DNA from: DASVTR01 sp033855775
Lineage (GTDB): Bacteria; Acidobacteriota; Blastocatellia; Pyrinomonadales; Pyrinomonadaceae
Direction: 5' to 3'
DNA length: 36,883 nucleotides
NCBI GenBank assembly: GCA_033855775.1
Contig: JAWVFT010000010.1
Span: 1-36,883 of the forward strand
The position numbers were made by a program, and so were the translations under genes. Shown in pieces: positions 15,189 to 23,102 of this stretch (position 1 is the stretch's first letter; each line of letters starts with the position of its first letter). The notes below the pieces were generated by a model. The model saw only the letters and a list, made by a program, of their open reading frames with translations, made no database searches and was not told where the DNA came from.

Positions 15189-16751
15189 ATGGACGTACAG
15201 AGAGGCACTATCGTCGTCACGCGCGAAGACCGCGCGTTTGATTCCGTCAAGTTGGTGACGGAAGGCTTGCGCATCGGTCGCTTGCCGGAGTGTGAAGTCT
15301 CGCTGAATCATCCGTCCGTGTCGCGCCTGCACGCCGGAGTCAATTACATCGCCGGTCGCTTCTTCCTCATCAACCTCAGCCACTCAAGCTCGACGACGCT
15401 CAACGGGCGGCTCGTCTCCCCGGACGAAGCAGAGGCTCTGGCTGACGGCGATGTCCTGCAAATCGGCCCCTTCGTTCTCTACTTCAACTATCGCAAAGAG
15501 GAACTGCACATCCGCGTCTCGCAGCAGATTGCGATGAACGCCGGAGAGGTGGACGCGCGCAGCGAAGCGAAGTCGGGCGAGTTTCGGATGATGATGCAGC
15601 GCGCGGCGGCGAACCGCGCTTCGTCGGAAGTGGCCGACGCGCTGAAGGTCTTCTGGGGCAAGCGCACGCGCGAGAAGGCAGGGCGGCCAAGCCCTTTGCA
15701 CCCGCGCCGCCCGCCGCGCCCCGGCAAGTCGCGCTTTAACTGGACGCCGACGCGCGACCTCGTTCGCCCCTGGCCTTTCTCCATCTTCATCTGGGGACTG
15801 GCGGTTGTCGCCGCGCTCTCCGCGCTGGCCTGGTTTAAATACCCCAACGCCTTTGCCCCGATGCCGATTTCAAAGGCGCACGCAGCCGCCGCGCTCACGC
15901 TCGACCCGCCCGTCGCGCGCCAGCCCAACAGCGGTTCCTGCACGACTTGCCACACGATTAAGTCAAAGGTCGAAGCCAACTGCGCCGCGTGTCATCAGAC
16001 GGAGGCGTTCACGGCGACCGTCATCAAGCCGCACCGAGAGGCTGGCATCAGTTGCTTGAACTGTCACACGGAACATCGCGGCGCCGAGTTCAGTCCGATG
16101 AACGAAGCCCTCGCTGCCTGCGCCGCTTGCCACAACGACAACAACAAGAAACTCTATAACGGCAAGAGCCTGCACACGCCGCACGGCGGGACGTTCGGCT
16201 ATCCGTTCAGAGACGGCGAGTGGATCTGGAAGGGCCTGGACGATGAAGAACTGGCGACGAAGCCGGACATCGTTGAGTACTTGAAAAACAGCCTGCTCAA
16301 TCGTCAGGCGTGGAGCGGGCTGACCATCCCGGAAATCGTCAGGCGCGTGCGCTCGAACAGCCTCGACCCGAAGCTCAGGCGCGATTGGATTAGCACGCAG
16401 TTTCACGGCATACACATCTATCGCGTGCGCGTCTTCACGGGCATCGAAGGCATAGAGGATGTGGACAGCGAAAACAAGGTGCTGTCGTGCAGCAGTTGTC
16501 ACCGGGCGGGCCAGTTCGGGGCGCGACTCGACCGCATCTCGCCGCGCACGACTTGCTCAAAGTGTCACACGAATCTTTTCTTCGAGCGCGCTGACGTGAA
16601 GCTGCCTGACGCTGCCGGGCCAAGCTGCACGTCTTGCCACGTCCAGCACTTGATGGATAAAAACTGGACCCCTAGATTCTTCAGCGCGCCGAAGGGCGAG
16701 CCGTCCGTCGAGGACTTGAAGATGCAGATTCCCACGGTCACGGAGCCGTAA
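15189..16751 (+). CDS. FHA domain / transmembrane / heptaheme c-type cytochrome fusion
   Basis: A 520-residue single-pass membrane protein. The N-terminal FHA domain (about 5-105) keeps the phosphothreonine-binding residues: GR at 30-31, S45 and H48 in HPSVSRLH, and N72-G73. A basic, Pro-rich linker leads to one membrane helix (about 197-216). The C-terminal domain has seven CxxCH heme c sites at 251, 265, 289, 311, 434, 456 and 480, with other His residues for distal ligands, typical of cytochrome c7/c3-like multiheme proteins. By the positive-inside rule the FHA domain is cytoplasmic and the hemes periplasmic. A phospho-dependent contact inside the cell could thus be linked to a periplasmic electron conduit. 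It lies between the two iron-sulfur protein genes. Domain calls are strong; I know no characterised protein with this combination. Confidence 0.9.
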   Translation: MDVQRGTIVVTREDRAFDSVKLVTEGLRIGRLPECEVSLNHPSVSRLHAGVNYIAGRFFLINLSHSSSTTLNGRLVSPDEAEALADGDVLQIGPFVLYFNYRKEELHIRVSQQIAMNAGEVDARSEAKSGEFRMMMQRAAANRASSEVADALKVFWGKRTREKAGRPSPLHPRRPPRPGKSRFNWTPTRDLVRPWPFSIFIWGLAVVAALSALAWFKYPNAFAPMPISKAHAAAALTLDPPVARQPNSGSCTTCHTIKSKVEANCAACHQTEAFTATVIKPHREAGISCLNCHTEHRGAEFSPMNEALAACAACHNDNNKKLYNGKSLHTPHGGTFGYPFRDGEWIWKGLDDEELATKPDIVEYLKNSLLNRQAWSGLTIPEIVRRVRSNSLDPKLRRDWISTQFHGIHIYRVRVFTGIEGIEDVDSENKVLSCSSCHRAGQFGARLDRISPRTTCSKCHTNLFFERADVKLPDAAGPSCTSCHVQHLMDKNWTPRFFSAPKGEPSVEDLKMQIPTVTEP

Positions 16752-16826
16752 GTTAAAGTCTCAAGGCGCATCGTTCGAGTCAGAAAACGCAGAGCCTGAA
16801 GCCTGAAATTTGAAGCACGAAGAGTC

Positions 16827-18845
16827 ATGAGAAAGTCGCAGGTCTTGATTATCGTTGCGCTGTTGGCGTTGCTGCTGGCGATTAACCAGTGGACGCGCGA
16901 GGGCGTGTTTCTGAAGAGCTACTTCGGCGGGCTGCCCTGGTTCGGGTGGGCCGCAATCAGCGCGTTTCTCGTCGTCATCGGCGTCGCGCTGGCGCTCACG
17001 GACGCGGCCCGCGCGCGTTACTTTCTGGAAAAGCCGCCGCCGCCACAGCAGCCCGCTGACGTTGACCTGACCATCCAGATTTCGCCAGAAGACCTTGAAC
17101 GCTTAGATCCGAACGGGCCTGACTATCCGCACCCCGTCATCTTTCCCGAACGCTGCATCGGTTGCCATGCCTGCGTTGACGCCTGCCCGCATGACGTGCT
17201 TTCGATGGTCAACAACATCGCCACGCCGGTCGCGCCCGACCAGTGTTTGGAAGACACCGCCTGCCAGCTTGAATGCCCCGTCAATCCGAAGGCGTGCATC
17301 GTCGTCAACACGACCAAGAAAATCAGGCCGCGTCCAGTGCCTGTGCGCGACGAAAAGTTTATGACCAACGTCGGCGGCTGCTATCTCATTGGCGACGTTT
17401 CCGGCACGCCGCTTATCAAGAACGCCGCCAACGAAGGGGCCGACGTGATTCGCCACATCGCGCGCGAACTCGGCAACGGCGCGCGGGGCGCGGAGCCGAA
17501 GGCCGAACTCGATGTCGCCGTCATCGGCATCGGCGTCGCCGGTTTGTCCGCGGCATTGATGGCCCGCAAGTGCGACCTCAGCTTCGTCGGCATAGAGCAG
17601 GACAAAGTGCTGGCGACGATTGATGCGTACCCGAAAGGCAAGTACGTTTTTCTCAAGCCGGAGACGATGGAGTGGCGCGGCGCGATTGAGGTTCCCGGCA
17701 TCAACGAAGCGCGCGAGCAAACGGTGGAAGACGCGCTCGGCGAGCTTCTCGACGCATCAGACGAGCAGGACTCGGACGTGCTCGTGCGTCACGTCGCCGC
17801 CATGCGGCGCATCATCGAAGCTCTCTTCAAGAAAGCGCACAAGCTCGCGCCCGAACAGCGCGATTTGATGTTAATCGCCATCGGCGAAATCATCCTCGCA
17901 AGGCTCTCCGAATCCGGCGAAGGCGCCGCGCACGGCAAGACGACTGCCGACGACGCCGCGGCGACGAAGGTTCACGGCGAAGCTCTGTCCGAGTTGGCCG
18001 AGATGTCCATCGAGGCGCGCAAGATGATTGTCGTCGAACTGTTGGAGCACACGCTCGCGCCGTTGCGCGAAACGCTTGACGACGCAGGGCGCGAGCGTCT
18101 GCTCGTTATCTTGCGCGACGGCGTGATGGCCGAGATGCGCAAGAAGATTGCGGGCGAACAGCGCGAGGAGATGCTGGAAACGTGGCTCAACAATATGCAG
18201 GCGAACGGCGTTGTCATCAACGAAGGCGAGAGCTGCCGGTCGATCAGGAAGGCCGAGGACGGCGACTACTTCGTGATTGAAACCGAAAGGGGCGCGCAGC
18301 AGGAGCGCGCCACGTATCGCGCGCGGCGCGTCGTGCTGGCTATCGGCAATCGCGGCATGCCGATGCGGCTCGGCGTCGAAGGCGAAGAGATGCAGATAAC
18401 GCGCGACGGCCAGACGGGCAGCAAGGTCTTGTACAAGCTCTCGAACCCCGAAGATTTTAAGCGGCGGCGCATCATCATCGTCGGCGGCGGCAACTCGGCC
18501 ATCGAAGCGGCGGTTGACCTTGTGGCCCGCCGCGACGGCGACCGGATTGTCTTTCGCCCGGAGACGGAAATCAACGATGTCACGCTCGTCGTTCGCAGCG
18601 ACTTTAAAAACGATTTGAAGTTCGGCAACAAGCTACAGGTCTACCAGTGTATTGACGAAGGGCGCATCAAGGTGCGCTTCGGCGAAGCCGTCAAGACCAT
18701 CGCGGACGACGAGGTGACGTTGATGAACGCGCGCACGCAGGAAGAGAAGCTTCGGCTTCCGAACGATTACATCTTCGCGCTCATCGGCGGCGACAAGCCC
18801 ACCAGATTTCTGCAATCAATCGGCATCAGCATCCCCAGAGGATAA
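16827..18845 (+). CDS. Membrane-anchored di-[4Fe-4S] ferredoxin / FAD-NAD(P) oxidoreductase fusion
   Basis: A 672-residue protein. Two N-terminal helices (about 5-21 and 38-60) anchor it. A ferredoxin domain has CIGCHACVDACP (C110, 113, 116, 120) and a second group C140, 146, 150, 157, enough for two [4Fe-4S] clusters. Next comes GGCYLIGDVSGTPLIKNAANEG (183-204), the FAD-contacting segment normally found at the C-terminus of thioredoxin-reductase-like flavoproteins, placed here ahead of the FAD Rossmann fingerprint GIGVAG (234-239). A helical segment of about 150 residues (300-450) is inserted before the second Rossmann motif VGGGNSAIE (552-560) for NAD(P)H. It probably oxidises NAD(P)H, or reduces NAD(P)+, and exchanges electrons with its membrane partners. 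It ends eight bases before the amidohydrolase start. Domains are confident, direction of electron flow unknown. Confidence 0.85.
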   Translation: MRKSQVLIIVALLALLLAINQWTREGVFLKSYFGGLPWFGWAAISAFLVVIGVALALTDAARARYFLEKPPPPQQPADVDLTIQISPEDLERLDPNGPDYPHPVIFPERCIGCHACVDACPHDVLSMVNNIATPVAPDQCLEDTACQLECPVNPKACIVVNTTKKIRPRPVPVRDEKFMTNVGGCYLIGDVSGTPLIKNAANEGADVIRHIARELGNGARGAEPKAELDVAVIGIGVAGLSAALMARKCDLSFVGIEQDKVLATIDAYPKGKYVFLKPETMEWRGAIEVPGINEAREQTVEDALGELLDASDEQDSDVLVRHVAAMRRIIEALFKKAHKLAPEQRDLMLIAIGEIILARLSESGEGAAHGKTTADDAAATKVHGEALSELAEMSIEARKMIVVELLEHTLAPLRETLDDAGRERLLVILRDGVMAEMRKKIAGEQREEMLETWLNNMQANGVVINEGESCRSIRKAEDGDYFVIETERGAQQERATYRARRVVLAIGNRGMPMRLGVEGEEMQITRDGQTGSKVLYKLSNPEDFKRRRIIIVGGGNSAIEAAVDLVARRDGDRIVFRPETEINDVTLVVRSDFKNDLKFGNKLQVYQCIDEGRIKVRFGEAVKTIADDEVTLMNARTQEEKLRLPNDYIFALIGGDKPTRFLQSIGISIPRG

Positions 18846-18853
18846 CATCAACT

Positions 18854-20203
18854 ATGAAACTCAAATCCGCTTTGCTCGCCTTCGGCCTGACGCTTTCGCT
18901 GCTCGTTGCGAGCCTCGCGCAAACGCCGCTCGTCTTGAGCGCGAAGAGCGACAGCGCGACGCGCGAGCAACAGATAGCTTTGGCCGCCGAAGGCATGCGA
19001 GCGCGCCTCATAGAGCAACGACGCGATTTCCACATGCGCCCGGAATTGTCCAACCGCGAAGAGCGAACCTCGCGCATCGTCGCCGAACGCCTGCGCGCGC
19101 TCGGCCTCGAAGATGTCAAGACGGGCGTTGGTCGTTACGGCGTCACAGCCTTGTTGAAGGGAGCGAAGCCCGGCCCGGTCGTCGCCGTCCGCGCGGACAT
19201 GGACGCGCTGCCGATTCAGGAAAACATAGACGTTCCTTACAAGTCGCTCGTGCCGAACGTCAAGCACGCTTGCGGCCATGACGTGCATACGACGGTCGAA
19301 CTCGGCGTCGCGGAAATTTTGAGCAAGATGCGCGGCGAAATTTCCGGCACGATTAAGTTTATCTTCCAGCCCGCCGAAGAAGGCCCGCCGGCGGGCGAAG
19401 AGGGCGGCGCGCCCTTGATGATTAAGGAAGGCGCGCTTGAGAATCCGCGCCCCTCAGCCATCTTCGGCCTGCACGTGCTGCCCGCCGTCGAAGTCGGCCA
19501 ACTCAGTTATAGCTCCGGCCCCGCGATGGCTTCCTCAGACCATTTCTGGATAACGATTCGCGGCAAGAAAGTCCACGGCGCGTATCCGCACGACGGCATC
19601 GACGCGGTAGTCGTCGCCTCCGAATGCGTCACCGCGCTGCAAACCATCCGCAGCCGCCGCATAGATACGACCGAGCCGCTCGTCATCACCGTCGGCATCA
19701 TCTCCGGCGGCAATCGCTTTAACATCATCGCCGACGAAGTGAAGCTCGAAGGCACTATGCGCTCCCTTAACGAAGACGTGCGCAAGCGCGCTCAAGAGTT
19801 GATGAGAGAGACGCTCGACGGCGTAACGCGGGCTAACGGCGCGTCGTTTGATTTGAAGTTTGAAGAAGGCGCGGCCCTCACTTATAACGAGCCGTCGCTG
19901 GTCGAAGAGACGCTGCCCGTCATGCGTCGCATCGTCGGCCCCGCCAACGTGCTGGCGCGCAAGCCGCAGATGGGCGCGGAAGACTTCGCTTACTTTCAGC
20001 GCGTCATTCCAGGTTTCTACTATTTCCTCGGCGTCGGCAATCGCGCCAAGGGAATCACCGCGCAGATTCACACGCCCGAATTTGACGTTGACGAAGAGAG
20101 CCTCGTCATCGGCGTCAAAGTGATGGCGAACGTCCTGCTCGATTACCTAGACCGTCACACTGCCACGCGCGCGACCGTCAAGGGCGCATCGGTTGGATAC
20201 TGA
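18854..20203 (+). CDS. Exported M20-family amidohydrolase (hippurate/N-acyl amino acid hydrolase type)
   Basis: A 449-residue M20D-like peptidase. A signal peptide (MKLKSALLAFGLTLSLLVAS) suggests export, unlike the cytosolic members. Metal-site motifs are present: AVRADMDALPIQE, HACGHDVHT with the bridging His/Asp, FQPAEEGPPAGEEGG with the catalytic Glu pair, and IFGLHVLP. The dimerisation domain follows (FWITIRGKKVHGAYPHDGIDAVV), then the C-terminal metal ligand region PQMGAEDFAYFQRVIPGFYYFLG. It likely removes acyl groups from amino acids or conjugates in the periplasm. It starts eight bases after the flavoprotein gene and may be co-transcribed with the redox cluster, though no functional link is evident. 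Its substrate cannot be read from sequence. Confidence 0.92.
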   Translation: MKLKSALLAFGLTLSLLVASLAQTPLVLSAKSDSATREQQIALAAEGMRARLIEQRRDFHMRPELSNREERTSRIVAERLRALGLEDVKTGVGRYGVTALLKGAKPGPVVAVRADMDALPIQENIDVPYKSLVPNVKHACGHDVHTTVELGVAEILSKMRGEISGTIKFIFQPAEEGPPAGEEGGAPLMIKEGALENPRPSAIFGLHVLPAVEVGQLSYSSGPAMASSDHFWITIRGKKVHGAYPHDGIDAVVVASECVTALQTIRSRRIDTTEPLVITVGIISGGNRFNIIADEVKLEGTMRSLNEDVRKRAQELMRETLDGVTRANGASFDLKFEEGAALTYNEPSLVEETLPVMRRIVGPANVLARKPQMGAEDFAYFQRVIPGFYYFLGVGNRAKGITAQIHTPEFDVDEESLVIGVKVMANVLLDYLDRHTATRATVKGASVGY

Positions 20204-20260
20204 AGCGAGAGACTGAAATAGCGCTTGATTAACATAGAGCGCTGGCGCGCTAACTAAAGG

Positions 20261-20289
20261 TTGACGCGCGCCGCTTTGCCTGCTATCTT
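20261..20289 (+). promoter_or_regulatory. Sigma-70-type promoter of the first Cys-rich protein gene
   Basis: TTGACG (20261-20266) and TATCTT (20284-20289) are separated by exactly 17 bases. The start point would be near 20296, about 80 bases before the ATG at 20377. Confidence 0.55.
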
Positions 20290-20376
20290 GCGGGCGTTCC
20301 CCATTACGCACTTTCCTGCTGGCGGGTTTCCTTAACTCGTCAGTCTCGTCACAACTGCTTGAAAAGGAGAAGAAAC

Positions 20377-20619
20377 ATGCCAACCAAAGGAACGCAAAGA
20401 CTGTTGCGAAGACTGCTAACGCTCTGCCTGCTTCTGGGCTGCCTTGCGTTTGTGTCTTCTGATTTGAGTGGCGGCAAGGCCGGGGCGGCGATTTGCTGCG
20501 ACCAGTGTTTCTACAACTACGACACCTGTTTTGATAACTGCAACGGCAATACCGCTTGCGAGAACGGCTGCTACAGCACGCTCGTCAACTGTCATCGGTA
20601 TTGTAACCCTGACTGTTAG
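20377..20619 (+). CDS. Small secreted Cys-rich protein (10 Cys)
   Basis: An 80-residue protein with a signal peptide (LLRRLLTLCLLLGCLAFVSS, cleavage near GKAGA-A) and a mature part of about 38 residues holding ten Cys in the order CC-x2-C-x6-C-x3-C-x5-C-x3-C-x6-C-x3-C-x3-C. ATG 20377 is chosen because AAGGAG (20364-20369) lies seven bases upstream; the frame is open earlier at 20359 without such a site. An even Cys count in an exported peptide suggests five disulfides. I recognise no named family. A relative with a similar CxxC-YNxYxxC pattern is encoded at 35262-35513. It has its own promoter and terminator-like hairpins, so it is a monocistron. Possible roles (structural, toxin-like, metal-binding) cannot be told apart from sequence. 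Confidence 0.85.
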   Translation: MPTKGTQRLLRRLLTLCLLLGCLAFVSSDLSGGKAGAAICCDQCFYNYDTCFDNCNGNTACENGCYSTLVNCHRYCNPDC

Positions 20620-20627
20620 CTCTCGCT

Positions 20628-20657
20628 CCGGCGCGCGATTTATCTGTCGCGCGCCGG
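20628..20657 (+). terminator. GC-rich hairpin after the Cys-rich gene
   Basis: A perfect 11-base stem CCGGCGCGCGA (20628-20638) and its complement (20647-20657) close an eight-base loop, nine bases after the stop codon. There is no T-tract after it, so it may work as an RNA-stabilising hairpin or a weak terminator. Confidence 0.55.
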
Positions 20658-20676
20658 GCAATTCACGCAGCCCGCG

Positions 20677-20752
20677 GCGGCGGCGGTCTGGCCTCTCCTC
20701 TATGCTCCGGCATTAGTTGAGAGGCCCGGACGCCGCCGCTGCTGACTTTTGG
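20677..20752 (+). terminator. Possible intrinsic terminator
   Basis: An imperfect GC-rich stem of about 20 bases (20677-20697 with 20719-20740) with a 21-base loop is followed by CTGACTTTT. It lies between the Cys-rich gene and the DUF485 gene. The T-run overlaps a possible promoter for the next gene (CTGACT 20742-20747, 18-base spacer, TATCAT 20766-20771). Confidence 0.4.
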
Positions 20753-20876
20753 CGTTGGGCCGCGCTATCATGACGCTGGTTGAACAAGTTGCTTCGGTTG
20801 TGTGTGAGGCGCGGAAGATTTGGCCGCGCTTTTTTGCGCTTGAACCTGCATGAACATCTGAGGAGGAAGAGTCACA

Positions 20877-21326
20877 TTGCCGCACGATGATAATCCTTTA
20901 GCGAACAAGCCGGACGACCTGACTCCTGTCGTCGGGGCGGCGACGGATGTCGCGCCGCTAGGGCGCGCGGCGGGCAAGCCGCCGCACGAGTTGACGGCGG
21001 ACGAAGACGTTGATGTCGTTGATTGGCAGCGCGTGGCGGCGAGCGCGGAGTTTAAGTCGTTAATCGCCGCAAAGCGCAGGTTCATCATTCCGGCCACCGT
21101 CTTCTTCATCGTTTATTACTTCGCGCTGCTCGTGTTGATTTGGCTCGCGCCGGGATTGATGAGCCGCCGCGTGTTCGGCGTCGTCAACATCGCTTACATC
21201 TTCGCCCTCTCGCAGTTCTTCATGACGTGGGCGCTGGCCGCGCTCTACGTGCGCGCGGCGAACCGTCATGACGAGATGGCGCGCGGCATCGTCAACGATT
21301 CAGAGCAGCGGCGGGGAGGACGATAA
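20877..21326 (+). CDS. DUF485 (YjcH-like) membrane protein
   Basis: A 149-residue protein. The N-terminal 55 residues are polar and acidic; the DUF485 core follows (FKSLIAAKRRFIIPATVFFIVYYFALLVLIWLAPGLM...VNIAYIFALSQFFMTWALAALYVRAA) with two membrane helices. It starts at TTG 20877 with a strong AGGAGG (20861-20866) ten bases upstream; no ATG fits the conserved core. DUF485 proteins are commonly encoded just before SSS-family acetate/carboxylate symporters, as YjcH is before ActP, and here the symporter gene starts seven bases after the stop. It is probably an accessory small subunit of that transporter. The polar N-terminal extension is longer than in YjcH. Confidence 0.9.
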   Translation: MPHDDNPLANKPDDLTPVVGAATDVAPLGRAAGKPPHELTADEDVDVVDWQRVAASAEFKSLIAAKRRFIIPATVFFIVYYFALLVLIWLAPGLMSRRVFGVVNIAYIFALSQFFMTWALAALYVRAANRHDEMARGIVNDSEQRRGGR

Positions 21327-21332
21327 AGTCTG

Positions 21333-22928
21333 ATGTCAACACCACTCCTGATGTTCCTGGGCTTTATCGCCGTCACGCTGGCGATTACTTACTGGGCCGC
21401 GCGGCGCACGAGCGGGGCCGAAGCCTTCTTCGCCGCGAATCGTCAAATCACAGGCTGGCAAAACGGCCTGGCCGTCGCGGGCGATTACATGAGCGCGGCT
21501 TCATTCCTTGGCATCGCTGGCATCATCGCTTATCAAGGCTACGACGGCTTCATGTATTCGGTCGGCTTTCTCGTCGCCTACCTGACGGTGCTGCTGATTG
21601 TCGCGGAGCCTTTGCGCAACGCTGGCAAGTACACGATGGCGGACGTGCTGGCTTATCGTTTAAAGGCGCGGCCCGTGCGCTCGATGGCCGCTCTGAGCAC
21701 GCTGACGGTCAGCACCTTTTACATGATTGCGCAGATGGTCGGGGCGGGCGCGCTGGTCACTTTGCTCCTGAAGGATTCGGGTATCAGCTATCGCGTGGCG
21801 GTGATTGGCGTCGGCGTGTTGATGATTGTCTACGTGGTCTTCGGCGGGATGCTGGCGACGACGTGGGTGCAGATTATCAAGGCCGTGTTATTGATGGGCG
21901 GAACCCTGCTGTTGAGCATTCTGGTGCTCGCGCACTTCGGCTTCAGCTTCGGTCAATTCTTCGAAGCCATCTCGCGCGTCACCTACCACGACAGCAAGGG
22001 CGCAGAGGTGACGCAGAACTTCCTGCAACCGGGCCTGCTGTACAAGCCGCCTTACGGCCCGCTCAATTTAATCTCGCTCGGCCTCGCGCTTGTCTTAGGG
22101 ACTGCCGGGCTGCCGCACATCCTCGTACGTTTCTACACGGTGCCGGACGCGCGCACCGCGCGCAAGAGCGTCGTCTGGGCGATGTTTCTCATCGGCGTCT
22201 TCTACATCATGACGACCTTTCTGGGCTTTGGGGCAGCGACGATTGTCGGGCGCGACTACATCGCAACGAACGGCGGGACGAACATGTCTGCGCCGCTGCT
22301 GGCGCAGTCGCTCGGCGGCGATGTCTTCTTCGCCTTCATCTCGGCCATCGCGTTTGCGACTATCTTAGCGGTCGTCGCAGGGCTGACCATCTCTGCTTCG
22401 ACCAGCTTCGCGCACGACTTTTGGACGAACGTGATTCACAAGGGGACGGAGCGCGCTCCCGGCGAGGAAGTGCGCGTGGCGCGCGTGACGGCCTTTGTCG
22501 TCGGGGCGATTTCCATCGCCATCGCTATCCTGCTCGGCCCGACGGCGAACGTCGCTTTTCTCGTCGGCCTCGCCTTCGCGGTCGCGGCTTCGGCCAATCT
22601 GCCTGTGATAATCTTTTCGCTCTTCTGGCGTCGCTTCAACACGCGCGGCGCGGTCGCGGGCCTTGCGACGGGCCTTGCGTCTTCCATCATTCTCATTCTC
22701 ATCAGCCCAAGCATCATGACCGTTGACGCGCCGACCGTGACGGGAGCGGCGCGTCATTTGATTCAATCCGCCCCGCTCTTTCCGCTCGAAAATCCGGGCC
22801 TTGTCAGCATCCCGCTCGGCTTCCTCGGCGCATACTTAGGCGCGCTGACCGGGCGCGAGCCGGAGGCCGAAGCGAAGTTTGACGAACTGACCGTGCGCGC
22901 CAACACAGGACTCGGCGCGGAGAAGTAG
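21333..22928 (+). CDS. Cation:acetate-type symporter (SSS family, ActP-like)
   Basis: A 531-residue sodium:solute symporter with about 13 hydrophobic segments. The N-terminal part holds the ActP-type signature ITGWQNGLAVAGDYMSAASFLGIAGIIAYQGYDGFMYSVGFLVAYL; VLGTAGLPHILVRFYTVPDARTARKSVVWAMFLIG and ATILAVVAGLTISASTSFAHDFWTNVI are also characteristic. It imports acetate, pyruvate or another short carboxylate with a cation across the inner membrane; the exact substrate is not decidable. It is translated with the DUF485 gene immediately upstream. The C-terminus ends in a polar tail (GREPEAEAKFDELTVRANTGLGAEK). A strong hairpin follows the stop codon. Confidence 0.93.
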   Translation: MSTPLLMFLGFIAVTLAITYWAARRTSGAEAFFAANRQITGWQNGLAVAGDYMSAASFLGIAGIIAYQGYDGFMYSVGFLVAYLTVLLIVAEPLRNAGKYTMADVLAYRLKARPVRSMAALSTLTVSTFYMIAQMVGAGALVTLLLKDSGISYRVAVIGVGVLMIVYVVFGGMLATTWVQIIKAVLLMGGTLLLSILVLAHFGFSFGQFFEAISRVTYHDSKGAEVTQNFLQPGLLYKPPYGPLNLISLGLALVLGTAGLPHILVRFYTVPDARTARKSVVWAMFLIGVFYIMTTFLGFGAATIVGRDYIATNGGTNMSAPLLAQSLGGDVFFAFISAIAFATILAVVAGLTISASTSFAHDFWTNVIHKGTERAPGEEVRVARVTAFVVGAISIAIAILLGPTANVAFLVGLAFAVAASANLPVIIFSLFWRRFNTRGAVAGLATGLASSIILILISPSIMTVDAPTVTGAARHLIQSAPLFPLENPGLVSIPLGFLGAYLGALTGREPEAEAKFDELTVRANTGLGAEK

Positions 22929-22967
22929 ATAGAATCGCTTCAACCGGAAAGTCGTTTCAACAAGCAA

Positions 22968-23013
22968 GAGAGCGGGCGCAAAGTCGTCTTAATAAGAATA
23001 GAGAGCGGGCGCA
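22968..23013. repeat. Direct repeat next to the shared terminator
   Basis: AGAGAGCGGGCGCA occurs at 22968-22981 and again at 23000-23013, where it forms the left arm of the hairpin at 22998-23051. The first copy could compete for pairing with the right arm, giving alternative structures. Confidence 0.7.
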
Positions 23014-23051
23014 TCGACGGAGACTTTAATCTTCGTCGATGCGCCCGCTCT
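22998..23051. terminator. Bidirectional terminator hairpin between convergent genes
   Basis: A stem of 18 perfect pairs (23002-23019 with 23034-23051), extended by four more pairs including one G-T, closes a six-base loop. It lies between the convergent symporter and P-domain/FG-GAP genes. T-rich sequence follows on the reverse strand and TGTTAGTGTTT on the forward strand, so it can serve both transcripts. Confidence 0.8.
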
Positions 23052-23102
23052 GTTAGTGTTTAAGGGCTGGCTTCCTGATGATTGAAAGCCAGCTTTGTTG
23101 TG

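Noticed and set aside
21863..22726. Forward open frame of 287 codons inside the symporter gene
   Set aside because: It is in another frame of a clear SSS symporter, Arg-rich and low complexity, with no family signature.
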